DNA of 64,000 nt from Prochilodus magdalenae (GCA_024036415.1 JAMWET010002906.1:1-64000); one strand, 5' to 3'. Shown: positions 24,027 through 35,746, counted from the first letter of the stretch. Notes: generated from the letters alone by a model not told the origin. Program-made: numbers and translations.

Positions 24027-27000
24027 TGAGTTTGGGGACAGTAGCTGGTCTATGAGTGTGGGGACAGTAGCTGGTCTGTGAGATTGGGGACAGTAGCTGG
24101 TCTGTGAGTTTGGGGACAGTAGCTGGTCTGTGAGATTGGGGACAGTAGCTGGTCTGTGAGTTTGGGGACAGTAGCTGGTCTGTGAGATTGGGGACAGTAG
24201 CTGGTCTGTTAGTTTGGGGACAGTAGCTGGTGTGTGAGTTTGGGACAGTAGCTGGTGTGTGAGTTTGGGGGACAGTAGCTGGTCTGTGAGTTTGGGGACA
24301 GTAGCTGGTCTGTGAGTTTGGGGACAGTAGCTGGTCTGTGAGTTTGGGGACAGTAGCTGGTGTGTGAGTTTGGGGACAGTAGCTGGTGTGTGAGTTTGGG
24401 GGACAGTAGCTGGTCTGTGAGTTTGGGGACAGTAGCTGGTCTGTGAGTTTGGGGACAGTAGCTGGTCTGTGAGTTTGGGGACAGTAGCTGGTCTGTGAGA
24501 TTGGGGACAGTAGCTGGTCTGTTAGTTTGGGGACAGTAGCTGGTGTGTGAGTTTGGGACAGTAGCTGGTGTGTGAGTTTGGGACAGTAGCTGGTGTGTGA
24601 GTTTGGGGACAGTAGCTGGTGTGTGAGTTTGGGGACAGTAGCTGGTCTGTGAGTTGGGGACAGTAGCTGGTGTGTGAGTTTGGGGACAGTAGCTGGTCAG
24701 TGAGTTTGGGGACAGTAGCTGGTCTGTGAGTTTGGGGACAGTAGCTGGTCTGTGAGTTTGGGGAGAGTAGCTGGTCTGTGAGTTTGGGAACAGTAGCTGG
24801 TCTGTGAGTTTGGGGACAGTAGCTGGTGTGTGAGTTGGGGACAGTAGCTGGTGTGTGAGTTTGGGGACAGTAGCTGGTCTGTGAGTTTGGGGACAGTAGC
24901 TGGTGTGTGAGTTTGGGGACAGTAGCTGGTCTGTGAGATTGGGGACAGTAGCTGGTCTGTGAGATTGGGGACAGTAGCTGGTCTGTGAGATTGGGGACAG
25001 TAGCTGGTGTGTGAGTTTGGGGACAGTAGCTGGTCTGTGAGATTGGGGACAGTAGCTGGTCTGTGAGTTGGGGACAGTAGCTGGTGTGTGAGTTTGGGGA
25101 CAGTAGCTGGTGTGTGAGTTTGGGGACAGTAGCTGGTGTGTGAGTTTGGGGACAGTAGCTGGTGTGTGAGTTTGGGGACAGTGGCTGGTCTGTGAGATTG
25201 GGGACAGTAGCTGGTCTGTGAGATTGGGGAGAGTAGCTGGTCTGTGAGTTTGGGGACAGTAGCGGGTCTGTGAGTTTGGGGACAGTAGCTGGTGTGTGAG
25301 TTTGGGGACAGTGGCTGGTCTGTGAGATTGGGGACAGTGGCTGGTCTGTGAGTTTGGGGACAATAGCTGGTGTGTGAGTTTGGGGACAGTAGCTGGTCTG
25401 TGAGTTTGGGGACAGTAGCTGGTCTGTGAGTTTGGGGACAGTAGCTGGTCTGTGAGTTTGGGGACAGTAGCTGGTCTGTGAGTTTGGGGACAGTAGCTGG
25501 TCTGTGAGTTTGGGGACAGTAGCTGGTCTGTGAGATTGGGGACAGTAGCTGGTCTGTGAGATTGGGGACAGTAGCTGGTCTGTGAGTTGGGGACAGTAGC
25601 TGGTCTGTGAGTTGGTGGACAGTAGCTGGTCTGTAAGTTTGGGGACAGTAGCTGGTCTGTGAGTTGGGGACAGTAGCTGGTCTGTGAGTTTGGGGACAGT
25701 AGCTGGTCTGTGAGTTGGGGACAGTAGCTGGTCTGTGAGTTTGGGGACAGTAGCTGGTCTGTGAGTTTGGGGACAGTAGCTGGTCTGTGAGTTTGGGGAC
25801 AGTAGCTGGTCTGTGAGTTTGGGGACAGTAGCGGGTCTGTGAGTTTGGGGACAGTAGCTGGTCTGTGAGTTTGGGGACAGTAGCTGATCTGTAAGTTTGG
25901 GGACAGTAGCTGGTCTGTGAGATTGGGGACAGTAGCTGGTCTGTGAGATTGGGGACAGTAGCTGGTCTGTGAGTTTGGGGACAGTAGCTGGTCTGTGAGT
26001 TTGGGGACAGTAGCTGGTCTGTGAGTTTGGGGACAGTAGCTGGTCTGTGAGTTTGGGGACAGTAGCTGGTCTGTGAGTTTGGGGACAGTAGCAGATAAGT
26101 GAGTTTGGGGACAGTAGCTGGACTGTGAGTTTGGGGACAGTAGCTGGTCTGTGAGTTTGGGGACAGTAGCTGGTCTGTGAGTTTGGGGACAGTAGCTGGT
26201 CTGTGAGTTGGGGGACAGTAGCTGGTCTGTGAGTTTGGGGACAGTAGCTGGTCTGTGAGTTTGGGGACAGTAGCTGGTCTGTGAGTTTGGGGACAGTAGC
26301 TGGTCTGTGAGTTTGGGGACAGTAGCTGGTCTGTGAGTTTGGGGACAGTAGCTGGTCTGTGAGTTGGGGACAGTAGCTGGTCTGTGAGTTTGGGGACAGT
26401 AGCTGGTCTGTGAGTTTGGGGGACAGTAGCTGGTCTGTGAGTTTGGGGACAGTAGCTGGTCTGTGAGTTTGGGGACAGCAGCTGGTCTGTGAGTTGGGGA
26501 CAGTAGCTGGTCTGTGAGTTTGGGGACAGTAGCTGGTCTGTGAGTTTGGGGACAGTAGCTGGTCTGTTAGTTTGGGGACAGTAGCTGGTCTGTGAGATTG
26601 GGGACAGTAGCTGGTCTGTGAGTTTGGGGACAGTAGCTGGTCTGTGAGTTTGGGGACAGTAGCTGGTCTGTGAGTTTGGGGACAGTAGCTGGTCTGTGAG
26701 TTTGGGGACAGTAGCTGGTCTGTGAGTTTGGGGACAGTAGCTGGTCTGTGAGTTTGGGGACAGTAGCTGGTCTGTGAGATTGGGGGCAGTAGCTGGTCTG
26801 TGAGTTTGGGAACAGTAGCTGGTCTGTGAGTTTGGGGACAGTAGCTGGACTGTGAGTTTGGGGACAGTAGCTGGTCTGTGAGTTTGGGGACAGTAGCTGG
26901 TCTGTGAGTTTGGTGACAGTAGCTGTGTCTGTGAGTTTGGGGACAGTAGCTGGTCTGTGAGTTTGGGGACAGTAGGCTGGTCTGTGAGTTTGGGGACAGT

Positions 27001-28968
27001 AGCTGGTCTGTGAGTTTAGAGACGTTATCAGTGGTGTGAGGTTTGGGAGATAATAGGGTCTGTGAGTTTGGGGACAGTAGCTGGTCTGTGAGTTTGGGGA
27101 CAGTAGCTGGTCTGTGAGTTTGGGGGACAGTAGCTGGTCTGTGAGTTTGGGGACAGTAGCTGGTCTGTGAGTTTGGGGACAGTAGCTGGTCTGTGAGTTT
27201 GGGGACAGTAGCTGGTGTGTGAGTTTGGGGACAGTAGCTGGTCTGTGAGTTTGGGGACAGTAGCTGGTCTGTGAGTTTGGGGACAGTAGCTGGTCTGTGA
27301 GTTTGGGGACAGTAGCTGGTCTGTGAGATTGGGGACAGTAGCTGGTCTGTGAGTTTGGGGACAGTAGCTGGTCTGTGAGTTTGGGGACAGTAGCTGGTCT
27401 GTGAGATTGGGGACAGTAGCTGGTCTGTGAGTTTGGGGACAGTAGCGGGTCTGTGAGTTTGGGGACAGTAGCTGGTCTGTGAGTTTGGGGACAGTAGCTG
27501 GTCTGTGAGTTTGGGGACAGTAGCTGGTCTGTGAGTTTGGGGACAGTAGCTGGTCTGTGAGTTGGGGGACAGTAGCTGGTGTGTGAGTTTGGGGACAGTA
27601 GCTGGTCTGTGAGTTTGGGGACAGTAGCTGGTCTGTGAGTTGGGGACAGTAGCTGGTCTGTGAGTTTGGGGACAGTAGCTGGTCTGTGAGTTTGGGGACA
27701 GTAGCTGGTCTGTGAGTTTGGGGACAGTAGCTGGTCTGTGAGATTGGGGACAGTAGCTGGTCTGTGAGTTTGGGGACAGTAGCTGGTCTGTGAGTTTGGG
27801 GACAGTAGCTGGTCTGTGAGTTGGGGGACAGTAGCTGGTCTGTGAGTTTGGGGACAGTAGCTGGTCTGTGAGTTTGGGGACAGTAGCTGGTCTGTGAGTT
27901 TGGGGACAGTAGCTGGTCTGTGAGTTTGGGGACAGTAGCTGGTCTGTGAGTTGGGGGACAGTAGCTGGTCTGTGAGATTGGGGACAGTAGCTGGTCTGTG
28001 AGTTTGGGGACAGTAGCTGGTCTGTGAGTTTGGGGACAGTAGCTGGTCTGTGAGTTTGGGGACAGTAGCTGGTCTGTGAGTTTGGGGACAGTAGCTGGTC
28101 TGTGAGTTTGGGGGGGGACAGTAGCTGGTCTGTGAGTTTTGGGGACAGTAGCTGGTCTGTTAGTTTGGGGACAGTAGCTGGTCTGTGAGTTTGGGGACAG
28201 TAGCTGGTCTGTGAGTTTGGGGACAGTAGCTGGTCTGTGAGTTTGGGGACAGTAGCTGGTCTGTGAGTTTGGGGACAGTAGCTGGTCTGTGAGTTTGGGG
28301 ACAGTAGCTGGTCTGTGAGTTGGGGACAGTAGCTGCTGTGTGAGTTTGGGGACAGTAGCTGGTGTGTGAGTTGGGGACAGTGGCTGGTCTGTGAGTTTGG
28401 GGACAGTAGCTGGTCTGTGAGTTTGGGGACAGTAGCTGGTCTGTGAGTTTGGGGACAGTAGCTGGTCTGTGAGTTGGGGACAGTAGCTGGTCTGTGAGTT
28501 TGGGGGACAGTAGCTGGTCTGTGAGTTTGGGGACAGTAGCTGGTCTGTGAGTTTGGGGGACAGTAGCTGGTCTGTGAGTTTGGGGACAGTAGCTGGTCTG
28601 TGAGTTGGGGACAGTAGCTGGTCTGTGAGTTTGGGGACAGTAGCTGGTCTGTGAGTTGGGGACAGTAGCTGGTCGGGGAGTGTAGTTTGGGGGACAGTAG
28701 CTGGTCTGTGAGTTTGGGGGACAGGAGCTGGTCTGTGAGTTTGGGGACAGTAGCTGGTCTGTGAGTTTGGGGACAGTAGCTGGGGTGTGGGGGAGATTGG
28801 GGACAGTAAGCTGGTGTTGTGAGTTTGGGGGACAGTAGCTGGTCTGTGAGATTGGGGACAGTAGCTGGTTGTGAGTTTGGGGACAGTAGCTGGTCTGTGG
28901 AGTTTGGGGACAGTAGCTGGTCTGTGAGTTTGGGGTCAGTAGCTGGTTCTGTGAGTTTGGGGACAGGT
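24027..28968. repeat. 26-bp minisatellite, about 190 copies
   Basis: Tandem units of GGGGACAGTAGCTGGTCTGT plus GAGTTT. GTGTGTG and GAGATT variants are concentrated in the left quarter (24.2-25.4 kb). The middle is nearly homogeneous, and the right end degenerates with G-run length changes (28.7-28.97 kb). On the minus strand the stop-free unit gives a 384-codon frame (24209-25363) with a 26-residue period (three units). That is not a gene. The array lies in the inferred first intron of Ig-C. Confidence 0.97.
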
Positions 28969-29930
28969 AAGGGTTGTAGGTGAATGTGAGCGGGATCTCA
29001 CTGTCCAGTGCACTTCAGACTGGAATTATGCTAAGGGAAACTCCTCACGTTTCTGATTGTCTAGTACGCTGGGAACACTGGTCGGTGGTGCTGATCTGAT
29101 CTGGGTCTGATGTATGACCCAGTAAAGCGTAATTCACCTGGTATGTAATTTAGTGTGTAGAGATCAGGTCTGATATTAAAACATAAGTTGGAGGATGGAA
29201 GGAGGATGGAGAAGGAGTCACCACCTTTATTATTATTAAGAGCTTTAGTCAGGCTGTTTAACCAGCAGGGACCTGCTGCACCACGTGGAGGCTCACCAGC
29301 ATGTAGGAAGCTGTGATGGATGTTGTATGATGAAATAATCTCCATCTTTAATCAGAGTTAGCATTAGGTTATATACGTTACCCTTTACTGCTAGCCCCCT
29401 GCTGAGGTGGTACTATAAATGACTGTGTGTCTATGGGAGGAAGGAGGGATGAATAACGTACACATAGAGGAGTGTGGGTCAGCACGGCTGTGGAGTGGAG
29501 TTTGGGAATCTGCCCTGAGTGAGTACACACAGTTTGGTCCCTGTAGGTTAAAGGAGACAGTAGAGTTTGGGTGGGGTCTAAAATGAATGGGACACTGAGA
29601 GAGAGAGACTAGTGCAGGGCAGACCAGCACACTGCATCACAGTCTGTCTACTGGAGGGACGTCCAATAGGGACTGTCCTCACATTCTCACCTGTAGAGAC
29701 GCCCTTACAGCACTCCATCACATATTCTCTATGGAGGGTCGTCCATTAGCTGCTCTAGAGAGCTCCTGAGCGATGCTGGTCAGCAGTGGAAGTGAAAGCC
29801 CCTCCTGCAGTGTGGTTAATGGAACACCAGTGAGCCAGTCCTGACTTGTTGTGGAGGTGAACACTGTAGTACAGCCTCCTCCTGGATCAGCACTGATCTC
29901 TCCTGATGTCCTCTCCTGCTGGTGTGGTCT
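28969..29930 (+). other. Inferred end of Ig-C intron 1, with dispersed repeat
   Basis: The composite repeat with CTGTCTACTGGAGGGACGTC is at about 29642-29670, and its second module with ATGGAGGGTCGTCC at about 29735-29748. The remainder shows no exon. The acceptor CTGTAG for the signal exon is at 29929-29934. Confidence 0.5.
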
Positions 29931-29951
29931 GTAGGGTCAGTAGCACCCGTC

Positions 29952-32900
29952 ATGAAGTCCTGCAGCTCTCTGTCTTTTCCCCCCTGTGTGTCCTGGTCCT
30001 ACTGATCACTACAGGTACGTCCTGCACTGTCACTACTCCATGTTACCTTCACAGCTTATACTGGTACCGGACCGGTTCTACTGGGTCTTATTCTCTCTTT
30101 CAGGGTCGGAGTCATGCTTTACTTCAGTGAGGGTGAAGCTCCATGACTCCGCCACTCTGCCCTGTGCTGGGAGGTGTTCTGGTGTGGCCAAATGGACTGT
30201 GTACCATAAACCCACTGAGGTTCTGGCTGAGTGTGATCAGACGTCCTGTAGATCAGTGAAGGAGGGATATCAGATGAACCATGATCAGTACCTGAAGAGG
30301 AACTTCTCTCTCACCATCACTGATGCTGATTACAGTACGAAAACCTGGTACATGTGCAAGTGTGACGATGATGACCTCTGTGATGCGGACATACAGACTT
30401 ACCGTAAGCCCTGCTGAGTTCTCCTTACTGACCGTGTAGGTGCAGTACTTAGCCTAGCATAGTACCACACCCTCACGGTACCACCTCCTCACAGTACCAC
30501 ACCCTCACGGTACCACACCGTCACGGTACCACACACTCACGGTACCACACATTCACGGTACCACACCCTCACAGTACCACCTCCTCACGGTACCACACCC
30601 TCACAGTACCACACCCTCACAGTACCACAGCACTGCACCCTAATAGTACCACACCCTCACGGTACCACACCCTCACCGAACCACACTACCACACCCTCAC
30701 ATTACCAGAGCCTCAGGCCCACACCCTCACCGTAACACATCCTCACACCCTCACAGTACCACACCCTTACAGTACTACAGCGTCACAGTACACCACCCTC
30801 ATGGTACCACACCCTCAGCTTTACACCCGTGCAGTACCACACCCTCAGCTTCACACCCGCGTGGTACCACATCCTCATGGTACCATGCCCTCAGCCTCAC
30901 ACACGTGCAGTACCAAACCCTCATGGTACCTCAGCCTCACACCTGTGTAGTACCACACCCTCACAGTACTACACCCTCACAGTACCACAGCATTGCTGCC
31001 TCACACCCTCACAGTGGTGGAGCTAGCATACATACTGATGTGTAAATGGTGCGGTGGTGGTGTGGTTATGACTGATTGAGTTCCTGATTGTTTTTCTCCT
31101 CAGCTATAAGAACTACACTTCAGATAAAGCCCGGTGAATCTCTAGTTCTGGAGATAGACATATCAGCTCCAGTGGAGGTGCTTTATACCAGCACAGGTGG
31201 AGCTGCACCATCCAGAGTTCAGATCTGTACAGTGAATGGAAAATCACTACAGTGTAAACCTGAATATGAACACAGAGCAAATCTAATACATGTTCCTACG
31301 TCCGCCCTGGAGCTGAGAGGAATAACTCTGTCTGACAGTGGAGTTTACTGGATAGTGGACAAACAGAGCGGAGAGGTCATTCACATCTACACAGTGACAG
31401 TAAGAGGTATGTAGTCCCATCTTCTCTGCCTGTACCACAGCCACACAGTACCACACCCTCACGTTACTACACCCATGCAGTACCACACCCTCACAGTACC
31501 ACACCCATGCAGTACCACACCCTCACAGTACCACACCCATGCAGTACCACACCCATGCAGTACCACACCCTCACAGGAGCCACACTCTCACGGTACCAAA
31601 CCCTCATGTTACCACGCCCTAATGGCACCACACCCTCACAGTGCCACACCCTCGGCCTCACACCCATGCAGTACCACAGCCTCAGAGTACCACACCCTCA
31701 TGGTACTACAGCTTCACAGTACCACAGCCTCACAGTACCACATCACTGGAGCCTCACACCCTCACAGTGGTGGAGCTAGCATACATACTGATGTGTAAAT
31801 GGTGCGGTGGTGGTGTGGTTATGACTGATTAAGTTCCTGATTGTTTTTCTCCTCAGCATTTAGAACTACACGTCAGATAAAGCCCGGTGAATCTCTAGAG
31901 CTACAGCTAGGAAGGTCAGATCCAGTGGTGGTGCTTTATAACAGCACAGGTGGAGCTGGACCATCCAGAGTTCAGATCTGTACAGTGAATGGAGGCTCAC
32001 TACAGTGTAATCCTGAATATGAACACAGAGCAAATCTAATATCTGATCTCCCACCCGTCCTGGAGCTGAGAGGAATAACTCCATCTGACAGTGGAGTTTA
32101 CTGGATAGTGGACAAACAGAGCGGAGAGGACATTTACGTCTGCACAGTGACAGTACAAGGTATGTAGTCCCATCTTCTCTGCCTGTACCACAGCCACACA
32201 GTACCACACCCTCACGTTACTACCCCTTCACAGTACCACACCCTCACAGTACCACACCCATGCAGTACCACACCTTCACAGTACCACACCCTCACAGTAC
32301 CACACCCATGCAGTACCACACCCTCACAGAAGCCACACTCTCACAGTACCACACCCTCACAGTACCACACCCATGCAGTACCACACCCTCACAGTACCAC
32401 ACCCATGCAGTACCACACCCTCACAGGAGCCACACTCTCACGGTACCAAACCCTCATGGTACCACACCCTAATGGCACCACACCCTCACAGTTCCACACC
32501 CTCACGTTAACACACCCTCGGCCTCACACCTATGCAGTACCACACCCTCACAGCACCACAGCCTCAGAGTACCACACCCTCATGGTACCACAGCTTCACA
32601 GTACCACAGCCTCACAGTACCACATCACTGGAGCCTCACACCCTCACAGTGGTGGAGCTTGCCTACATACTGATGTGTAAATGGTGCGGTGGTGGTGTGG
32701 TTATGACTGATTAAGATCCTGATTGTTTTTCTCCTCAGCTTTGAGAACTACACGTCAGATAGAGGCCGGTGAATCTCTAATGCTGGAGATAGACATATCA
32801 GATCCAGTGGAGGTGCTTTATACCAGCACAGGTGGAGCTGCACCATCCAGAGTTCAGATCTGTACAGTGAATGGAGGCTCACTACAGTGTAATCCTGAAT

Positions 32901-35746
32901 ATGAACAGAGAACAAATCTAATACATGTTCTCCCACCCGTCCTGGAGCTGAGAGGAATGACTCCACATGACAGTGGAGTTTATTCGATAGTGGACAAACA
33001 GAGCGGAGAGGACATTCACATCTACACAGTGAACGTAAGAGGTATGTAGTCCCATCTTCTCCTTCTGTACAGTCAGAATTCACTAAGCAGGAGTCTGTGC
33101 TGAGCTTTAATGCTGGTTTACCTGAAACTCACTGTGGTACTAACCTGTGTTCTCTTGCAGGTGAGAACCATGGTGTACCTGCACTGTCACTAGTCCATGT
33201 CTTCACTGTACTGTGTCTTATTCTCTCTTTCAGGGTCTGAGTCATGCTCTACCTTAGTCACAGTGAAGCTCCATGACTCCGCTACTCTGCAATGCATTCC
33301 GAGGTGTTCTGGTGTGGCCAAATGGACTGCACATAACTCCACTGAGGTTCTGGCTGAGTGTGATCGGACGTCCTGTAGATCAGTGAAGGAGGGATATCGG
33401 ACGATCCGTGATCAGTACCTGAAGGGGAACTTCCCTCTGATCATCACTGACGCTGATTACAGTATGAAAACCTGGTTCACCTGCAAGTGTGACGCCCGTA
33501 ACATCTGTGAAGTGGACGTAGAGACTTACCGTAAGCCCTGCTGAGTTCTGCTTACTGACCGTGTAGGTGCAGTACTTAGCCTAGCATGGAACACAGTCAT
33601 GTAGGAAACCAGGAATCAGGAATCTGAAACCGGAACTGTTATCTGTTTTATGATGTATTTATTAATCTACTACCACACCCTTACGGTACCACACCCTCAC
33701 AGTACCACACCCTCACGGTACCATACCCTCACATCCTCACGGTACCACACCCTCACAGTACCATACCCTCACAGTACCGCACCCTCACAGTACCACAGCC
33801 TCACGGTACCACAGTCTCACGGTACCACACCCTCACAGTAACACACCCTCACAGTACCACACCCTCATGGTACCACAGCCTCACAGTACCACACCCTCAC
33901 GGTACCACACCGTATCTCTGGTTATGTCCTCTGTACACATTACAGAGTGTGTGTTGGGGCGTGGATTGATTCAGTTCCCCCTCAAATTCACGCTCCCCTT
34001 AACGAGTCCAGTCCTCTAGAGTTCCTCACGTTCTCCGAGCAGAGATCAGCACCGGTCACCACTGGAGCTACAGAAAGCTGAAAGGTCCAGGATCAGTGTT
34101 AATCCTGGTTTTGATGCTGATCGGATCCTAAAACTGCTTCCTAAGACTTTCTGACCCTTACTACGCCACACATCTCGTTACTTAAGTGTAACTAGGATGA
34201 ATAAGTTTACATCAGTCGTGAGGGTAGATGCTTGTGACCCTAGGTCTCTACTTTATCCCTCCTGTAGTGGTGTCGGCTTTGAGGGGGGAACCAAACTCGC
34301 GGACCCAACACTGCGGACCCGCCGTCTCACTTCTGGCGCGTCTGGGTTCCCTTTCAGACGCACATCTGAGTGAGTGTAGAGAGTAGTACAGCACTGTGAT
34401 TCCTCAAAGCGCTCTGGAAAACGAAGGATGAGGGATGTGGGAATGAGGGATTCTCAGTGTACCCCTAAAAACACTGAGCGTCTTCATTTCACTGTGATTT
34501 ATTAGTGTTGGGTATCAGAACACTGTGTTGGGTTTAGTAGTGAGTGTATCTGCTGGTACCTAGTGCTGATACAGTGGAACCGGGGTTCAGCTCATGCTCA
34601 GCTGGTGCTCTCAGCATCTACATCTCTGAGAGAGCTTTGGGGTGGAGGGGTGGGGATGAGGGTACAGTGGGGTCTGCTCTAATACTCAAGTCTGAGTTAA
34701 TTCCCATTACAACACCCAGGAGTTTAAAATAAAAGTGATCAGGAATTAATAAATCTATAAATCTATTTAATAATAATAAATATACTTTAAATAGTAATAT
34801 CCTTCACTTTTATCTTTTAATGTTCATTCATTTCAGGTATAAAATCAGCTAAAATTAAGAATTAAATTTAAAATAATTTCAGAATTGTGGAGCTTTTGTT
34901 TTGAGGCTCAGGAAGACAGTCTAAGACCTGTCCTGGGTTTTAGTCCTCAGCATGGACCCAGCAGGACGGAGTATCAGTAATAAACATGGCCGCCTCCTTC
35001 TATTAAATTATTCTCCAGTAATTAAATAAAGAACAGAATGAATCCACCATGACAGTGACTGTATCTCCAGCTCTCAGAGCCTCTAGTGTAGTGTGATGAT
35101 GTATGATGGGAGTATGGTAGCTGGAAGTGCTCTTTTGATTGTATGCGTATATATAAAGGTGATAAATTAGAGAGAAGTAAATAGAGTTTTGGTCTAAATG
35201 AATAAAGATATTAGCAGTATTTCAGAATGTACATGTCCGACAGTGAGAGATCTGATAGAGCAGTGTCTCCTGGTAATAACAGTATATGGTATGTGTGACT
35301 GTGTCCTGTAGATTCTCTATTACTGTAAGTGTTGTTATAACTATGTAATAACCAGAACAGGGGGACTGTAGTACTGTAGGGTGGTAAGTGGTAAGAGGTA
35401 TGTAGTCCCATCTTCTCCTTCTGTACAGTCAGAATTCACTAAGCAGGAGTCTGTGCTGAGCTTTAATGCTGGTTTACCTGAAACTCACTGTGGTACTAAC
35501 CTGTGTTCTTGTTTTGTAGATGGCCCGACAGATTCTGGATCATCACGGATGTCTGTACTGCTAGGTGTAGCACTGGGTGTAGCTGTAGTTGTGATTGTGA
35601 TATTGGTGGTAGTGGTGGTGATTCTGCGGCGAAGGAAAAAACCTTTCCTGATCCAGATGAATAAACCGAATGAATTAGTTAAAATAAATGAACACAGTGA
35701 CCACAGTCCAGAAACAGAGGGTCTGTCAACCCCCAATGATAACTAG
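29952..35746 (+). CDS. Ig-C: five-Ig-domain transmembrane receptor (signal exon frame broken)
   Basis: Seven phase-1 exons: 29952-30014 (signal), 30104-30403 (type I Ig), 31104-31406, 31857-32159 and 32739-33041 (three type II Ig), 33234-33530 (second type I Ig), and 35520-35746 (TM and tail). All introns start GT and end AG. Type I domains have a V-like layout (LPC, KW, SLTITDADYS, WYMCKC) with extra Cys pairs. Type II domains lack the usual B/F-strand Cys but share QICTVNG...LQC and SDSGVYWIVD. The last exon has a 25-residue hydrophobic segment, a basic stop-transfer LRRRKK and a Tyr-free tail, so no ITIM or ITAM. The product of about 600 residues would be a type I surface protein, probably an immune receptor; ligand unknown. 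Exon 1 read from its ATG is 63 nt, one short of the needed phase, and stops early. The shift is in the region of a T4C6 run. This is either a sequencing error, use of the ATG at 29906, or pseudogenisation. Confidence 0.72.
30465..31020. repeat. 16-bp intronic minisatellite, intron after Ig-C exon 2
   Basis: Tandem, increasingly degenerate copies of ACCACACCCTCACAGT fill most of the intron. Related arrays occupy three other Ig-C introns. The short frames through them are not coding. Confidence 0.9.
31430..31775. repeat. 16-bp intronic minisatellite, intron after Ig-C exon 3
   Basis: Same unit as the preceding intron, with ACACCCATGCAGTACC variants. The flanks (GTATGTAGTCCCATCTTCTC at the donor, GTGGTTATGACTGATT near the acceptor) repeat in the next intron, so exon and intron were duplicated together. 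Confidence 0.9.
32185..32655. repeat. 16-bp intronic minisatellite, intron after Ig-C exon 4
   Basis: Near-duplicate of the array at 31430-31775, with extra units. Exon flanks are almost identical to the preceding intron. Confidence 0.9.
33035..33153 (+). repeat. 119-bp direct repeat, left copy
   Basis: Identical by eye to 35391-35509. It begins at the last bases of exon 5 (GTAAGAG|GTATGT) and runs into the intron. The two copies bracket the block carrying Ig exon 6, indicating insertion by a duplication. Confidence 0.85.
33670..33912. repeat. 16-bp intronic minisatellite, intron after Ig-C exon 6
   Basis: The same ACCACACCCTCACAGT unit as in the intron after exon 2. The donor-side intron sequence GTAAGCCCTGCTGAGTTCT is also shared with that intron. 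Confidence 0.9.
33913..35390 (+). other. Rest of Ig-C last intron; no feature recognised
   Basis: No additional Ig exon relic or transposon was identified. The stretch 34735-34880 is AT-rich. Confidence 0.45.
35391..35509 (+). repeat. 119-bp direct repeat, right copy
   Basis: Matches 33035-33153 without visible mismatch. It includes an orphan exon-end and donor (GTAAGAG|GTATGT) that would not normally lie mid-intron, and ends just before the TM exon acceptor TTTTGTAG. Confidence 0.85.

Noticed and set aside
24209..25363. 384-codon minus-strand frame with a 26-residue period
   Set aside because: Translation of the 26-bp array, whose unit lacks stops in this orientation. It ends only where an indel shifts frame.
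20690..28968. Possible CRISPR-like arrays
   Set aside because: Units are contiguous with no unique spacers, and the context is a vertebrate genome. These are ordinary minisatellites.
30829..32714. His/Thr/Pro-rich frames between Ig-C exons
   Set aside because: They lie in introns and consist of the 16-bp minisatellite; the flanking GT-AG signals splice them out.
31283..33083. Minus-strand frames of about 73-113 codons opposite Ig-C exons
   Set aside because: Antisense shadows of the type II Ig exons; no independent evidence.
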